Assembly (NCBI GenBank): GCA_905221605.1
Contig: CAJNDS010002457.1
Span: 1,187,501 to 1,251,500 of the forward strand
DNA: 64,000 nucleotides
Direction of reading: 5' to 3'
DNA from: Symbiodinium natans
Taxonomy: Eukaryota; Sar; Dinophyceae; Suessiales; Symbiodiniaceae
The notes below the pieces were generated by a model. That model saw nothing but the letters and a program-made list of their open reading frames with translations, was not told the DNA's origin and made no database searches. The stretch's first letter is position 1. Every line of letters begins with the position of its first letter. The position numbers were made by a program, and so were the translations under genes. This document shows, piece by piece, positions 11,601 to 22,893 of this stretch.

Positions 11601-13569
11601 TGTTAACTCCATAGTACTCGTAGTGTGGTACATGTAAGGGCGCCCTAGTTAAAAATGGGGTTATAAGGGCCCTTAACTAAGGTTAGTATAGTAAGTGGGG
11701 CCCCTACTGTGTAGGGCACCCTTTTTTGACCTTTCTGGGGTTTTCGAATCCCATCCCTTTATGGTCACTTCTCTAAAGTGTGGTCCCTTTTGGGTACGAG
11801 TATGAGGCTGCCCCTGTTGCTTAGGTACCCCCAAAAAGAGCCCTAATCAGAGAATCTAGAGGTGAATCTTTTAGCGCCCTAGGATCCTGGACAGCCTAGA
11901 CTGCAAGGAGGGGGCCCCTTCTTGTATGTTCAGGAACTTAGAATAAGTTAGGATCCTTACACCCATTTTCCATGGGTCCTTATAACCTTACATGACCAAC
12001 TAAGGAGGTCCCCCTGGTTGGGGGACCTTTTCTTCTAAGTTCAAGACCAGGGCGGTGGGGAACGTTTTCGAATGTTTTGCAGAAGCATTTAGAACAGTCC
12101 CTGAACCATACTTTGCATACCAAGGGGGGTCCACTTCTTGTAGGGTCGAGAAAGCTTGAGCGAGCGTTTGGGAGGAAGGCCGTACTCGTCTCAAATTTTC
12201 GCCCCTACCACTACCAAGCAAGGTTTCTTGTTCGATGCGCGTGACCACAAAAGCTGCACAAGGCCACCAGTAAGCGCACTCTACGTCTACGCCCTGAACC
12301 CCAAAGCAGCCAGGTCAGTGCACCTCCTGCATGCTTTGAATAACAAGGGATCTCGGGGGTTAAGGTTTAGGAATGGGGGGCCACGATCCCTGTCGAACTT
12401 CAGAGACCCCCCCCCCCCCCCCGAAAACAAAAAACGAGCCATTTAACGTCCACAGCATCCCTCCAGATCAGAGACCCTGAAGCTGTGATCCGAAGGGCGG
12501 GCGCAGGTGCCCCGCGCTGGCATCTTCTGGGAGTTGGGGCGGGCACGAAACTTTGGGGTTATGGGTTGCCCCCTAAAAACCCTTGGGGTTTTAAGTCAGG
12601 CTTTTATGCGAAGCCTGCAAAGGGCAAAGATCTCCCAAGGCGCAACGCTAGTGAGGGCCTAGGCCGTCACCATCTCACGACGTCTGAGTCTATCAAAGGT
12701 TAGGTACATGGGCCCCTCATAGGGTCCCTAACCTCCTATAAAGGATGCTGAAGTATGGGCCCTTGATTTCTATAGGGCATATAAGGGGTATATAAAGGGG
12801 GGGCCCATTTAGGCACCATGCCAAGTGTGTCTACCATCGACATACCAGATCCAGGGTAGCCGGGAGATTTTGCGACTTCACACGACTTCTAAAAACCCTG
12901 AACCCTAAGCCACCTGATGAAGCCCGACAAAGCAGTTGAACAGAGCCCAGCAGGTCTACACTGCCACTGACAAGCAAGGTTGGGCCTGGAACTCAGACCC
13001 TAAACCCCAAACCCTAAACCCTAAACCATAGGCTACTGGTTGGAACATTCGTCCTTGCACTTTTCAACGGCCGAACACGTGTCAAAACCAGCATTGTTGG
13101 CAATGACTTTTTGGACATTGGGTTCCAAGCATGAAACACTTGGGGGTATAAATTCGTTGAAGTAAGGGGGCCTTACACTCAACCATTACCTTGAAAGACC
13201 TGAGTCGGAGGCTCAACTCAGTCCCATGCAGCTGCGTGGCGAAGCATTGGCAAGCTGCCAGGCGCTGCCTTCGGTGGACAGGCCAAAGGAGCCCGAAAAG
13301 TTGGGGGGATAACATACCCTATACTACTGTAGCCCCCATTAAGAATTTATGAGGCCAGAACGGTTTAGGGTTTAGGGTTTAGGGTTTAGGGTTGGGGTTT
13401 GGGGTTTGGGGTTTAGGATTCTTACCGGACGTTTGGTCCCCAAAGTGTAGGGGTCAGGGCCCTAGGGTTCAGGATGCGGGGCATCGTTGCGGTGATGTGG
13501 AGGTGCGGTAGGGCTTGCGAGGATGGGCGCCCTATAAAGGCACCTAAACCCTAAACCCTAAACCGCCTA

Positions 13570-13710
13570 AAAAGGGGGCTATACAAAGTGGGGCCCCTAG
13601 CCACGTAGAGTTATAAGGACCCTAAGTTGGTAAGGATCCGAACTTAGGTTGCAAGTCCCAAACGTAGTTAGTTACTCAGGCGGCCCTCCTTGTAGGGTCT
13701 CATAGCACAT
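13570..13710. mobile_element. MITE-A copy, reverse orientation, degraded
   Basis: CAAAGTGGGGCCCCTAGCC, AGAGTTATAAGGACCCTAAG, AGGCGGCCCTCCTTGTAGGG. It lies just before the exon-like segment at 13719. Confidence 0.7.
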
Positions 13711-13718
13711 GAAGGCAG

Positions 13719-13836
13719 GAACCCGGGAGAAAACGGTCTACTCCTTGCAAGAGCCAGAGAGGCGGGCAGTCGGAGCCAACGTCGAAACGATCATAAGCAG
13801 AGTCTGGAACAGCCAAGACCCCGATGTTTGGGGGAG
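13719..13836 (+). CDS. exon-like segment of an unassigned gene
   Basis: After GGCAG|G the + strand is open and reads TREKTVYSLQEPERRAVGAN followed by VETIISRVWNSQDPDVW. It follows an inverted-repeat element (13570-13708) and precedes telomeric repeats, the same arrangement as known exons here. No family is recognised. It may belong with the segments at 10.9 and 11.5 kb. Confidence 0.4.
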
Positions 13837-14032
13837 ATGCCCTAAACCCTAACCGTTAAACCCCTAAACCCTAAACCTAACCTTTCCCGGATGTTTTGTG
13901 GAATGTGCCCACGATACGGCTTTAGAGTCAGCTGGGCAAGCAAGCTCGACCGTTGGTCATCACTTGTTGAGCCAATCAACCCAATTATTGTGGCCGCTCC
14001 AATAACCTACTTATTAGGGCCCTGAAGTACAG

Positions 14033-14168
14033 GGTACAAGTAGGGGCCCCTTACTTATACTAACCTTAGTTAAGGGAGTTATAACTTACATAGTAATACT
14101 TATAGCCCAAATCAGGGCCCTATAACCCTATATCTATAACGGGGGGGCCCCTACTGTAAGGGTCCGAG
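14033..14168. mobile_element. MITE-A2 copy
   Basis: TACAAGTAGGGGCCCCTTACT, TACATAGTAATACTTATAGC, GGGGGGGCCCCTACTGTA. Confidence 0.8.
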
Positions 14169-15859
14169 TTTTAGAGTCATTGTACGGTTCTACAGTGCAT
14201 TTGGGGGGGTTGAGTTGCCCAGCAGGTGGCAAGGAAGCCTCGACTCATATCGGCCCCAACCTTTCGAAACCCTCAATCCCACACCTGCCCTAAACCCGAA
14301 ACCCTAAAGCCCTAAAACCCTAGAAGCCTCAAAAGCCCTGAACGCCCTTTGTGGGCCTCATAAGAAGGGCACCCCTAAACTTAAACCCTAAACCCTAAAC
14401 CCTAACCCTAAACCCTAAAACCCTAAACCCTAAACCCTAAACCCTAAACCCTAAACCCTAAAACCTAAACCCTAACCCCTAAAACCCTAAACCCTAAACC
14501 CCAAGGGCAACCTTGGGTCCAAGTGTCTCCGCTAGCGTTAGGCTCCGGGCGACTTCAGAGCACGCGCCGAGAATGGGCCCAAGCCTGTAGGGTTTTGGTG
14601 GGTTTAGCGATTAGGGTTTAGGGTTTAGGGTTTAGGGTTTAGGGTTGGGGTTTAGGGTTGAAAGGCATGGTGGGAGACCTTCTGCAAAAACAGGTTGGGG
14701 GGAGGGTTCGGTTTAGAGGCGATTGGAGAAGTAAGCAAACATTCAAAGACGAGTAGGCGACCCCCTCAACCCTAAGGCCAAAAACCACCCACAGGAGTTG
14801 CCCACCTTTGCGCCGGACTCTCGGTTTTTTGTTGGGACTTTTTCTTGGAGGTTTAATGTTACAAGGGGGGGCCCCTTCTAATTTGCGAGCTCTAAGAATT
14901 AGAACAGGGCGTTGGGGGTTATTTAGAACGGGAACATAAGGGATTACGAGTAGTATAATTATTCGAGCCCTATATTATACTAAGTAGAGTTTCTAAGCGG
15001 CTTTAGCCCAAGATCGGATCCTTCGAGCCATTTGGGGTCCTCATAACTGGGGCCCCTCCTTGTAAGGGCTTTCATAGCTCGTCTTAGTACCTCTAGGCAG
15101 AACTGCCCATGAGCCCCATGCACCTCCAAGTAGGAATGCACCACGGTCAAAGTCAGCTGCAGAGGACGTTCCGGAATTTTGGGGTTGAGGGGTTCGGTGG
15201 TTAATTCTGATAGGTTCGAGCATTTTGGGCCAACATCGCCCTGCTTGGCACATCGACGAACCAGTCGAAACTGAAAGCTATAGGGAGGGGCCCTAATTAT
15301 ATGCCAACTGCAGTCCACGCACATAGGGCCTAAGTTGTGCCCGAAGCTAAAAAACCCAAACCCTAACCCCCAAGTGGGCGCTTAGGACCTAGGGACTGGA
15401 CTTATAACTGGACTGGAGCAGGTTTGAAGTGGGCACGGGCCCTCGCTGCCGTAGCCGCACCACCTGGCCCCCAAAGCCTCTCCCAGCTTCCGAGGGTTAG
15501 GTGGGTTAGGGTTTAGGGGTTTAGGGCTAGACTTCGAGTGGCAAAAAAGGGTTTAGGGTTAGGGTCTCAGGCATTGAGGGAATCGGGCTGGGGCTCAGCC
15601 TGATTCAGAGACTTCGGGGCTCTTGCTCTTAAGAGTTAGCATGTTACCAGGGTCCAGTCACCTACTCTGTTGGAGGTTGTGCCCGATGTTAAGGGGTTAC
15701 AGCCTTCCATTTTGTAAGGTTTAGGGTCAAAGGTGGGGTTTTGTCCCTCAACCTATAGCCTAGACCTATACCATGAACAAACCCATGCTTTCAGGATTCG
15801 GATTCAGTTCCATTTATGGGGTTTAGGGTTTAGGGTTTAGGGTCAGTGTGGTCCGTGCT

Positions 15860-15902
15860 TCCGCTTCCACGCAGTACGGCAAAGTGCGCTTTGAGCTTCG
15901 AG
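15860..15902 (+). CDS. weak exon candidate
   Basis: An ACGCAG acceptor-like site is followed by YGKVRFELR in an open frame and then telomeric repeat. It is too short to assign. Another weak candidate lies at 15436-15500 after GCAG|G. Both are listed only because the rest of 14.2-16.8 kb holds nothing else gene-like. Confidence 0.2.
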
Positions 15903-18023
15903 GTTTAGGATTTACCCTAACCCTAAACCCTGCTCCCAAATAGTTTGGGGCTTAGTGTGCGCGAGCGGGCCTGCTGGAACAGCATGGGCCTCAGGACTAG
16001 CAAAAGGCTGTTTTTCACTATCATGAATTTGGGTTATTTATCTTCTAGTCTTGACAGCTCCCTTGGGGCACAGAATCTCACAGACTCTAGGACCCAGAGT
16101 AGGCCCTCATCCCTTTTCTTTAGAGGTTAGGCTCCCTCAGAGCCCACTTTACCCCCAACAAGTGCTTCCCTAATTCTAGAAGGAAGGTTGTAGGGTTAGG
16201 CGTAGGGGCCGGGGACCCCCCTAGATAGAAGTAGAGTTGAGGACCCAAAATGGGAGTGATAGGATCCTACCTTTTACTATAGTTAGTTACGTGAATGGGG
16301 CCCCCTTGTAAACCCAAGCCCGAACGCTTTGAACTGTCCAGGGGCGCCTCCCAAGTACGAGGCCTATTTTTCAGCAGCTCGGGATTGGAGCGATGCAAGA
16401 AAAGCAGGTTAGGGTTTAGGGTTTTAGGGATGGTTTGCGAGGCTTTATCTGAAGAGAGAGGTCGACAATGGTCTCGGCGTCATTGTGGGGTGTGGAGCGT
16501 GCATACGGACCACTCTAAACCCAACCTACACCTTCTCCCAAGGATGGTATACAGGACCGGAAAAAACTCAGGCAGTGGAACTTACCTTTGGAGGCTGTGG
16601 ACTGCTTAAAAGGGATTTTACCAGGAGGCATCCTGAGCATAGTAGGGGACTTCCAACCTAGGTCAGGATCCTTGTACTTATAACCAGCGGGCGGCCCCTC
16701 TGGTAGGGCTTGGGTCTTGCATTCTTTTTGCCCTCTGGCCGGAGCCTCAGCAGTCCCGTGTTGGGATGAACCCCCCTTACGAACAGTCCTTAATAGGGAT
16801 TATATTTCCCCCCCCCCCCCCCCAAATAGAATCCCTATCAAAGACTGTTAAAGACACTTCGGGCTCTCCAGAGGTGACGACTCGCTAGGAACCGTCGCCT
16901 TATCACTTTCACCCTAAGGCTCTAAGGCTCTAATGTTAAGGTTTTAGGGCCCAAAGGCCTTCTCATACAACTTTTGTGGTGCTTTTCTGTAGCTTTACAT
17001 CTTTAGCCTTTTTGGGTTTATTGGGTTTCTTAAGAAGGCAGCTAAAAATATTAAATTTATAGCTACCCTGCTAAGAGCAGCCAAGACAAGGTTTTGGGGC
17101 TATTTTGAGCCTAAGGGTCTTGGATTGGGCAGATGTTGTCCTCTGGGTTTGAAGCCCGACGTTGCGCAGGCAGATGCCGATGGCACGCAGCCCAGATGTC
17201 GCCAAGACATCAACATACGGCATCCATTTTTCTTAGCCGAGAGTAGATCTTTACATGTTTTGGGTTTCCTTATTTTGTAGTAAACTAAAGTTTAACCTTG
17301 TCTTTCCTTGGCTATTGGAGAAGTAAGAGTCCATGCAGAGCTTGCCAGGACATCTAAAACAGCTCAGAAGGGCTTGGACCATGTTTGCCTTGTTTTGGGT
17401 TTGCCGGGTATGTGGTGTATGTAAGAATCTACGCATACGTTTGTGGACCCAGATTTCGGGATCCTACTGTTTAGGTAGCCTTGAAGATGATTGCAGATGT
17501 GAGGCCTGAGCATTGACATTCTTCTGAGCCTGCCTCGAAGAACCGGTTCGCACGCCGTCGGCCCATCTGAAAAATGGTCGGGCGCAGGACGTGATTGCCC
17601 TACGTGTCTAAGACCGGCTAGTTTTCCGAAACGCGTGTGTCTTAGTCCCCAGGAACCCTCAACTCAACCCTCAACCCGGCATCCTGTGCAGGCCCAGCAG
17701 TTGCTGTACTCCCAGGTGTTACCATCTTGGCAGCCGACATTCGCACTTCGAATCCCTAAGTCCTTGGTTCAGTTATTCTTCGGGCGGTTCCTTTCAAAAG
17801 TCACATGAATTCCAATCAGGGTTGCGGTTTGAAAGGCGCCCTTTCTCTTCGTATCTTCCAGCCAGTCGCAGCCACACAGGTGAATCCCAAATCCCAAACA
17901 TTTGAAAGGTTGTGGGGTCTTATAGGGTTTAGGGCATGAGAACCTTGCAGGTGACGGGGGGGGGGGGGGGGGGGGCTGTTGTCAGGGCTTGCAGGTGTTT
18001 GGCTTGCTGTTGTGAGTTATTTC

Positions 18024-18145
18024 GATTTGTTTTTTTTTGTTTGTTTTTTTGGTTATTTATTGTTTGTTTTTTTGGTTATTTATTGTTTGTTTTTTTTGGT
18101 TATTTATTGTTTGTTTTTTTGGTTATTTATTGTTTGTTTTTTTTT
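18024..18145. repeat. ~24-bp minisatellite (TTGGTTATTTATTGTTTG)
   Basis: Four near-identical tandem units made of TTTTTTGGTTATTTATTGTTTG, followed by poly-T and poly-G. The corresponding place in the second duplicate (around 22450) lacks the array, so it expanded after, or was lost from, one copy. Confidence 0.9.
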
Positions 18146-18370
18146 TTTTTTGGGGGGGGGGGGGGTCATGCCCTATCTGTTCGTGCTGCAGGGTTCTGGG
18201 CAAAGCCCTCGAAAAATATGAGATGTTTCCTCTTATTGGGTTTAGGGTTTAGGGTTTAGGGTTTAGGGTTTAGGGTTTAGGGTTTAGGGTTTAGGGTTTA
18301 GTAATTATTGGGTTTAGGAGGATCATCTTTAGGGGGCTAAAGGCATTTTGATTGAATGAGCTCTCTGCTG

Positions 18371-18391
18371 TTGCAGCCATTTTGGCTTAGG
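18371..18391 (+). other. degenerate DinoSL (spliced-leader) relic
   Basis: TTGCAGCCATTTTGGCTTAGG matches 16 of 21 positions of the DinoSL CCGTAGCCATTTTGGCTCAAG. Trans-spliced leaders are added to dinoflagellate mRNAs, and genomic copies mark reverse-transcribed mRNAs. It lies about 300 bp upstream of an intronless ORF, as expected for a retrogene with a retained leader and 5' UTR. Confidence 0.6.
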
Positions 18392-18685
18392 GCTGCTGGG
18401 GCATAAATGTTCACTTTACTTGGCTTATCGTCTAAGGCCTTCAAACCCCACAATCCGAACTGGTGACCCTCCAGCTGAGCCTTGTTTTTGGAGCCAAAAT
18501 GGCATTGGAGATCATTGTTTCTGTTGTTCTGACTCCGTCGGCTAAAACTGTGCGCCACATGGCTTCGAGCATGTCGTTCCTCCTTGTTCTCGCACTTTCT
18601 CCTGCTACCATCTTGCTCATTCTCTTCGTGTGCTTTCAAAAAGTCGGCGCACTCGTCTAGATCGTTTTCCTTGAGGCTCCTCGCA

Positions 18686-20233
18686 ATGGCGCCTCTTCCG
18701 ACCCTGCTGCTGGGGTTTGTTCTTCTCAATGCCGGCACCGCCCCATCCGCCACCAGTGATGCAAGTTCCTTGACAAGCTTGATGCTCAATGCTTCAACGT
18801 GTTTGGACGCCTCTGTGTGTGACAGCGACCGTGGCAAAGCTGCGACGCAGTTCCTCCAGGCGCAGGTCAGCAGATTGAAGAAGAGGGGGCCAAGTGGGGC
18901 AAGTGCAAGCCAAGTCCGCATGTCCTCACCGACGAGCCTGTCGCCTCAGATGCAAAAGGTTCTTTACGTTGCGGGTGGGATCCTCCTGCCGTGTTTCTTG
19001 CTGGTGCTGAAGTTCGCCAGTGTGGACGTACTGATGGGCATCGCAACCTTCCTGGACCACTTCATGTCAATGGGCCTCTTGCCTTTCTTACCGTCAGTCA
19101 CGCCGAACTACCAGCTCATTGCAGCGTTGCAAAGTTCCAAGAATGTCGTGGTTTGCTTGCTGGCGCCCTTCCTCGGCAGGTTCATCGATAAGCGCGAAGC
19201 GAAATTCGTGCAGCTTGGCATGCTGTGTGGCATGCTATGCAGCCTTGGCTTTGCCCTGAAGAAGAGCTACGCCTTCTGGTTTGCGATGCGCACCCTGATG
19301 GGATTCTCAACGGCATCGGTTCTTTGGGGGAGCTTTGCGTACATCAATCGAATGTACGCCAGCGACTCGACGGCGCGCGTCAAGGCCGTGTCGACGGCCA
19401 CGGCGGGCCTTTATGCCGGGATGGTTGCTGGTCCACAAGCTGCTGGTATATTGGTTGACTCACGGCTGATGTTTCTCGTCCTCTCGGGCTTGCAGATGTG
19501 TTTGTGGTTGGCTCTTCGCTTCCGATTGCCAGATCTGTCGCAGCTCCAAGAGCCAATGCCGAAACCGACTGAACCAGTGGAGAAGGTTCACGTGCTGGAG
19601 CTGATGCTGGACCCAGAGATCAGGTTTCCCATCGTTGCCCTTTTTCTAGGGGTAACCTTGGAGGCTGCACTAGGTGCCACAACTTGGGAGTACATGACAA
19701 GCTTGGGATATGATCATCTGAAGCAGAACCTGACATGGCTGATGGTTACAATTCCGGGCGTCATCTCTGTGAACCTGGTCCCCGCGCTTCGGTCGCTTGT
19801 AGAAGGTCACACGTTGCAGATTTCAGCGATTCTCTTAGGTGGGGCAAGTGCGCTAGCGTGTTTCGGCTCCCACTACGTTTTGCTGGCTCTCGCCCTGCTT
19901 GGCACCAGCGGTGCGTCCGGCGTGTTAAATGGAAATGGAGCAGCTATGTTGGCCGATCGAAGCCAGGAGAAGTACGACGGAACGGGCCAGGTGTTCGTTC
20001 TGTCCATGGCAGCAGACCAGGCAGCCTTCATCTTCGGGCCCTATTTAGGCAGTTCTTTGTGCCGATACGAAAGCTACCAAGTGATGTGTCATGTCATTGG
20101 CGGGTGCTTGGTGCTCTCTGCCATCCTCTTGTCGTGGCGTGGCGAAGGGTCAGAGGCGAAGCAGAACGCGACCAATGCGGCCATCCCGCCTGGAACTGAG
20201 CCGGGTACGCCAGCGGAAGCCGGTAGATCGTAG
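18686..20233 (+). CDS. major facilitator superfamily transporter (DHA1/SLC18-like), intronless
   Basis: An uninterrupted 515-residue frame encodes a polytopic membrane transporter. The frame is open from 18584, but the Met at 18686 is preferred: it lies just past the duplicated flank and begins MAPLPTLLLGFVLLNAG, a signal-like hydrophobic start. About 12 hydrophobic segments follow, in two groups of six separated by a hydrophilic loop (LSQLQEPMPKPTEPVEK). The loop after TM2-3 carries APFLGRFIDKRE, an MFS motif-A-like sequence, and TM5 carries MVAGPQAAGILVD, motif-C-like as in drug/H+ antiporters and vesicular amine transporters. Substrate cannot be told. The absence of introns contrasts sharply with every neighbour and, with the upstream leader relic, suggests origin by retroposition. 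The C-terminal tail (after LLSWRGEG) is hydrophilic. Confidence 0.88.
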   Translation: MAPLPTLLLGFVLLNAGTAPSATSDASSLTSLMLNASTCLDASVCDSDRGKAATQFLQAQVSRLKKRGPSGASASQVRMSSPTSLSPQMQKVLYVAGGILLPCFLLVLKFASVDVLMGIATFLDHFMSMGLLPFLPSVTPNYQLIAALQSSKNVVVCLLAPFLGRFIDKREAKFVQLGMLCGMLCSLGFALKKSYAFWFAMRTLMGFSTASVLWGSFAYINRMYASDSTARVKAVSTATAGLYAGMVAGPQAAGILVDSRLMFLVLSGLQMCLWLALRFRLPDLSQLQEPMPKPTEPVEKVHVLELMLDPEIRFPIVALFLGVTLEAALGATTWEYMTSLGYDHLKQNLTWLMVTIPGVISVNLVPALRSLVEGHTLQISAILLGGASALACFGSHYVLLALALLGTSGASGVLNGNGAAMLADRSQEKYDGTGQVFVLSMAADQAAFIFGPYLGSSLCRYESYQVMCHVIGGCLVLSAILLSWRGEGSEAKQNATNAAIPPGTEPGTPAEAGRS

Positions 20234-21282
20234 TGACAGTGAGAGTCATCGTCTCACACAATGCGAGAAAGAAATCCCTCGAGATGCTCACAACAACATG
20301 CAGCAGATACTGGATGAGTCCTTGGATCCTTCAACCCTGTACCCCTAAAACAGACTAATTGGGCTTTGTCCCACAGCATGAGTTCGTACGTATGTGCAAT
20401 CGTACATGGGTCTCTGCGCAAACGAGGTCTCAGGGTCAAAGGGGCCGCTTTGGTCTCTTCTGGTGAGCTGCTCGCCCCAATTCGAATGTCACCAACGTTT
20501 TTGGGGCGCACTCCGGGAGGAGTAACCGAGGAACCTTCTGAAGTCTGTGCAAAGCATCGTGTAGACAGCAACTTGCGGAAAACAGAAAGGTTTCCCAATT
20601 CTGCATACGCACCTCAGTATAGACCCGCAAATAGTCGGATCCCTCATAAGAAGGACCCCCCATCAGGTACCCCCGATTTCGTAAACCTTGATCCCTGAAC
20701 CCTAAACCCCAAGCCCTAAACCCTAAACCCTAAACCCTAGACCTCAAGCCCTAAACCCCAAACCCCAAACCCCTCATTTGTGCCTGCAGTGGCAGGCCGG
20801 CAGCTCCCGGCTGCGTGCTCAGGGGGGGTTTAGGGTTTAGGGTTTAGGGTTTAGGGTTTAGGGTTTAGGGTTTAGGGTTTAGGGTTTAGGGTGACCGCGC
20901 AAGCGGGCACTCTAAACTTTTGGGATCCTGTATTGCGCATGTACGCATATACATGTTTTTTTTTTTTATCTAAGGGCAGTTTCATGGTCTCTTGATATGC
21001 GCCCTTCAATGGTGACCCGTTACAGACACCTTATCCTATAAAACTCAGGGCCCCATTCTTCAGATTGATTTCTATGTGGTTGCCTGGGTGTGTTTCTGGC
21101 ACGTCCAACTTACACGACAATTTCGAAACTGGAGCCTCTTTGTGGGGAGGGCCTGGAACTTTGGCCCCTGATAGACGAGCAGGCATGCTGCACTCAAGAG
21201 CAACCCGAATTACCCAATCTCAAGCACAGAGTTACAAACACATGAAAGCTCCATGTCCTCCCCAAAAGTAGGTCATCCCTCC

Positions 21283-21319
<37 letters not shown>

Positions 21320-21369
21320 GAAAAACAGCAAACACCGCGCACACATACACATGTAACTAAATCCATGCG

Positions 21370-21520
21370 ATGAAGCCACGAGCTCTGCTAGTTTTTGCTG
21401 GATTTTGCTGGCTATCGTGGAGTGACCTCGCACTGCCGGCTGCCGGCATGACCGCAGCTGCGAAAGTTGCTCGGGCCGGGTGTGACTGCTGTGCATTTCG
21501 TAGCTTCTGTAGGAGATCAA
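21370..21520 (+). CDS. possible first exon with signal peptide
   Basis: ATG-initiated open stretch reading MKPRALLVFAGFCWLSWSDL then ALPAAGMTAAAKVARAG. The hydrophobic run with a following small-residue site resembles a secretory signal peptide. The frame reaches CAATG|GTAACC, a possible GT donor at 21521, followed by telomeric repeat. It could be the first exon of the RING gene downstream or an orphan. It lies within the inter-duplicate region. Confidence 0.35.
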
Positions 21521-22081
21521 TGGTAACCCTAAATCCTAAACCCTCGGCGAACATCCCAAGTTCTGTGGGGGTCACAAAGGGCTTGCTAGTTTTCGGTTCC
21601 GGGCTTCGGGATCTCCGGGCGCTGCCGGCTCGCTAGGAACCGTCGCCTTTGCAAACACTTTCACCCTAAGTTTCTGAGGACTATGTTTAGGGTTTTTGGC
21701 CCCAAAGGCCTTCTTATATGAGGTTTTTTGGGGCTTTTTTTAGCCTAAGGGTCTTGGATTGGGCAGATGTCGTCCTCTGGGTTTGCAGGCAGATGCTGAT
21801 GGCACGCAGCCCAGATGTCGCCAACACATCAACATACGGCTCCCGAGTAGATCTTTAAACTTATTGGGTTCCTTTATCTTGTAGTAAACTGAAGTTTAAC
21901 CTTGTCTTTCTTTGGCTATTGGAGAAGTAAGAGTCCATGCAGAGCATGCCAGGACATCTCAAGCAGCTCAGAAGGGCTTGGACCATGTTTGCCTTGTTTT
22001 GGGTTTGCCGGGAATGTGGTGTATGTAAGAATCGATGCATACGTTTGTGGACCCAGTTTTCGGGATCCTACTGTTTAGGTA

Positions 22082-22184
22082 CGTCTTAGGGTCCATGTAC
22101 CTAGATAAGGAATACTTGGGCCTTAAAGTCTTGCTATGAAGGGACCTTGGGGCCCAAGAATTAGGGACATGGACTCTTTAGGTA
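22082..22184. mobile_element. MITE-D insertion (GGGTCCATGTACC family) with 8-bp flanking repeat
   Basis: Present in duplicate copy 2 and absent at the matching place in copy 1 (about 17480). It is flanked by TTTAGGTA at 22074-22081 and 22177-22184. It begins with CTTAGGGTCCATGTACC and ends with a complementary-like GGGACATGGACTC. The empty site in copy 1 is direct evidence that this family moved after the duplication. Confidence 0.7.
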
Positions 22185-22578
22185 ACCTTGATCTTCTGAG
22201 CCCGCCTCGAAGAACCGGTTCGCACGCCGTCGGCCCATCTGAAAAATGGTCGGGCGCAGGGCGTGATTGCCCTACGTCTCTGAGTAATTGTGACACGCTA
22301 AACACATCTTCTATCTAGTCTAGGCTAGTTTTCCGACACGTGTGTCTTAGTCTTCCCCCCGGGAACCCTCAACTCAACCCTCAACCCGGCATCCTGTGCA
22401 GGCCATGCAGGTGAGGGGGGCTGTTGTTAGGGCTTGCAGGTCTTTGGTTTGCTGTGTTTTTTTGTGGGGGGTGGGGGTTCATGGGGTGGGGGGGGGGGGG
22501 GGGTTCATTCCCAGGCTGTTCGTTGAGGCAAGAAGGCGAACTTGCAGGGGTTCTGGGTAAGCCCTTGAGGGATGGGAT

Positions 22579-22581
22579 GTG

Positions 22582-22609
<28 letters not shown>
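22579..22609. repeat. (AT)n microsatellite
   Basis: About 15 uninterrupted AT dinucleotides followed by T-rich sequence. Confidence 0.95.
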
Positions 22610-22612
<3 letters not shown>

Positions 22613-22872
22613 TTTATTTTCCCATCTCCCCCCTTATTGGGTTAGCATCATCTTCAGGAATATTATTCAGAGGGTGTAGGGCTTAGGGTTCATCGGGATC
22701 TTCCCTCTTATACTAACAGTCCTTAATCGGGATTGTAAGAAGTACATAAGAGTCCTTAATAGGGATTGTAAGAAGTAACCCCCCCCCCCCTTATTATAAG
22801 AGGTATTCAGGACTGTGAGTATAAGGGGGACCATCCCAAGGCTCCGGCATGTTGATGGAATAAGCTCAGCTG

Positions 22873-22893
22873 TTGCAGCCGTTTTGGCTCAGG
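22873..22893 (+). other. degenerate DinoSL relic in duplicate copy
   Basis: TTGCAGCCGTTTTGGCTCAGG, 16 of 21 positions shared with DinoSL. It is the duplicate of the relic at 18371 and keeps the C that the first copy lost, so the ancestor was closer to DinoSL than either copy. Confidence 0.6.

Larger units (their letters stand above)
16870..18650. repeat. segmental duplication, copy 1 (5' flank of the MFS gene)
   Basis: This block is similar to 21625-23170 in the same orientation, with indels. Shared landmarks are the GCTCGCTAGGAACCGTCGCC start, the cattgg-agaagtaagagtcc block near 17310, the segment beginning GAACCGGTTCGCACGCCGTC near 17540, and the 250 bp ending in AAAGTCGGCG at about 18648. 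Similarity stops there, about 38 bp before the preferred MFS start codon, so the 5' flank was duplicated without the transporter body. Confidence 0.85.

Noticed and set aside
18337-18921. 194-residue minus-strand reading frame overlapping the MFS 5' end, with a similar one at 22807-23226
   Set aside because: The upstream part is antisense to the MFS coding sequence. Similarity between the two frames is explained by the segmental duplication. A conserved short peptide cannot be fully excluded, so it is mentioned in findings only.
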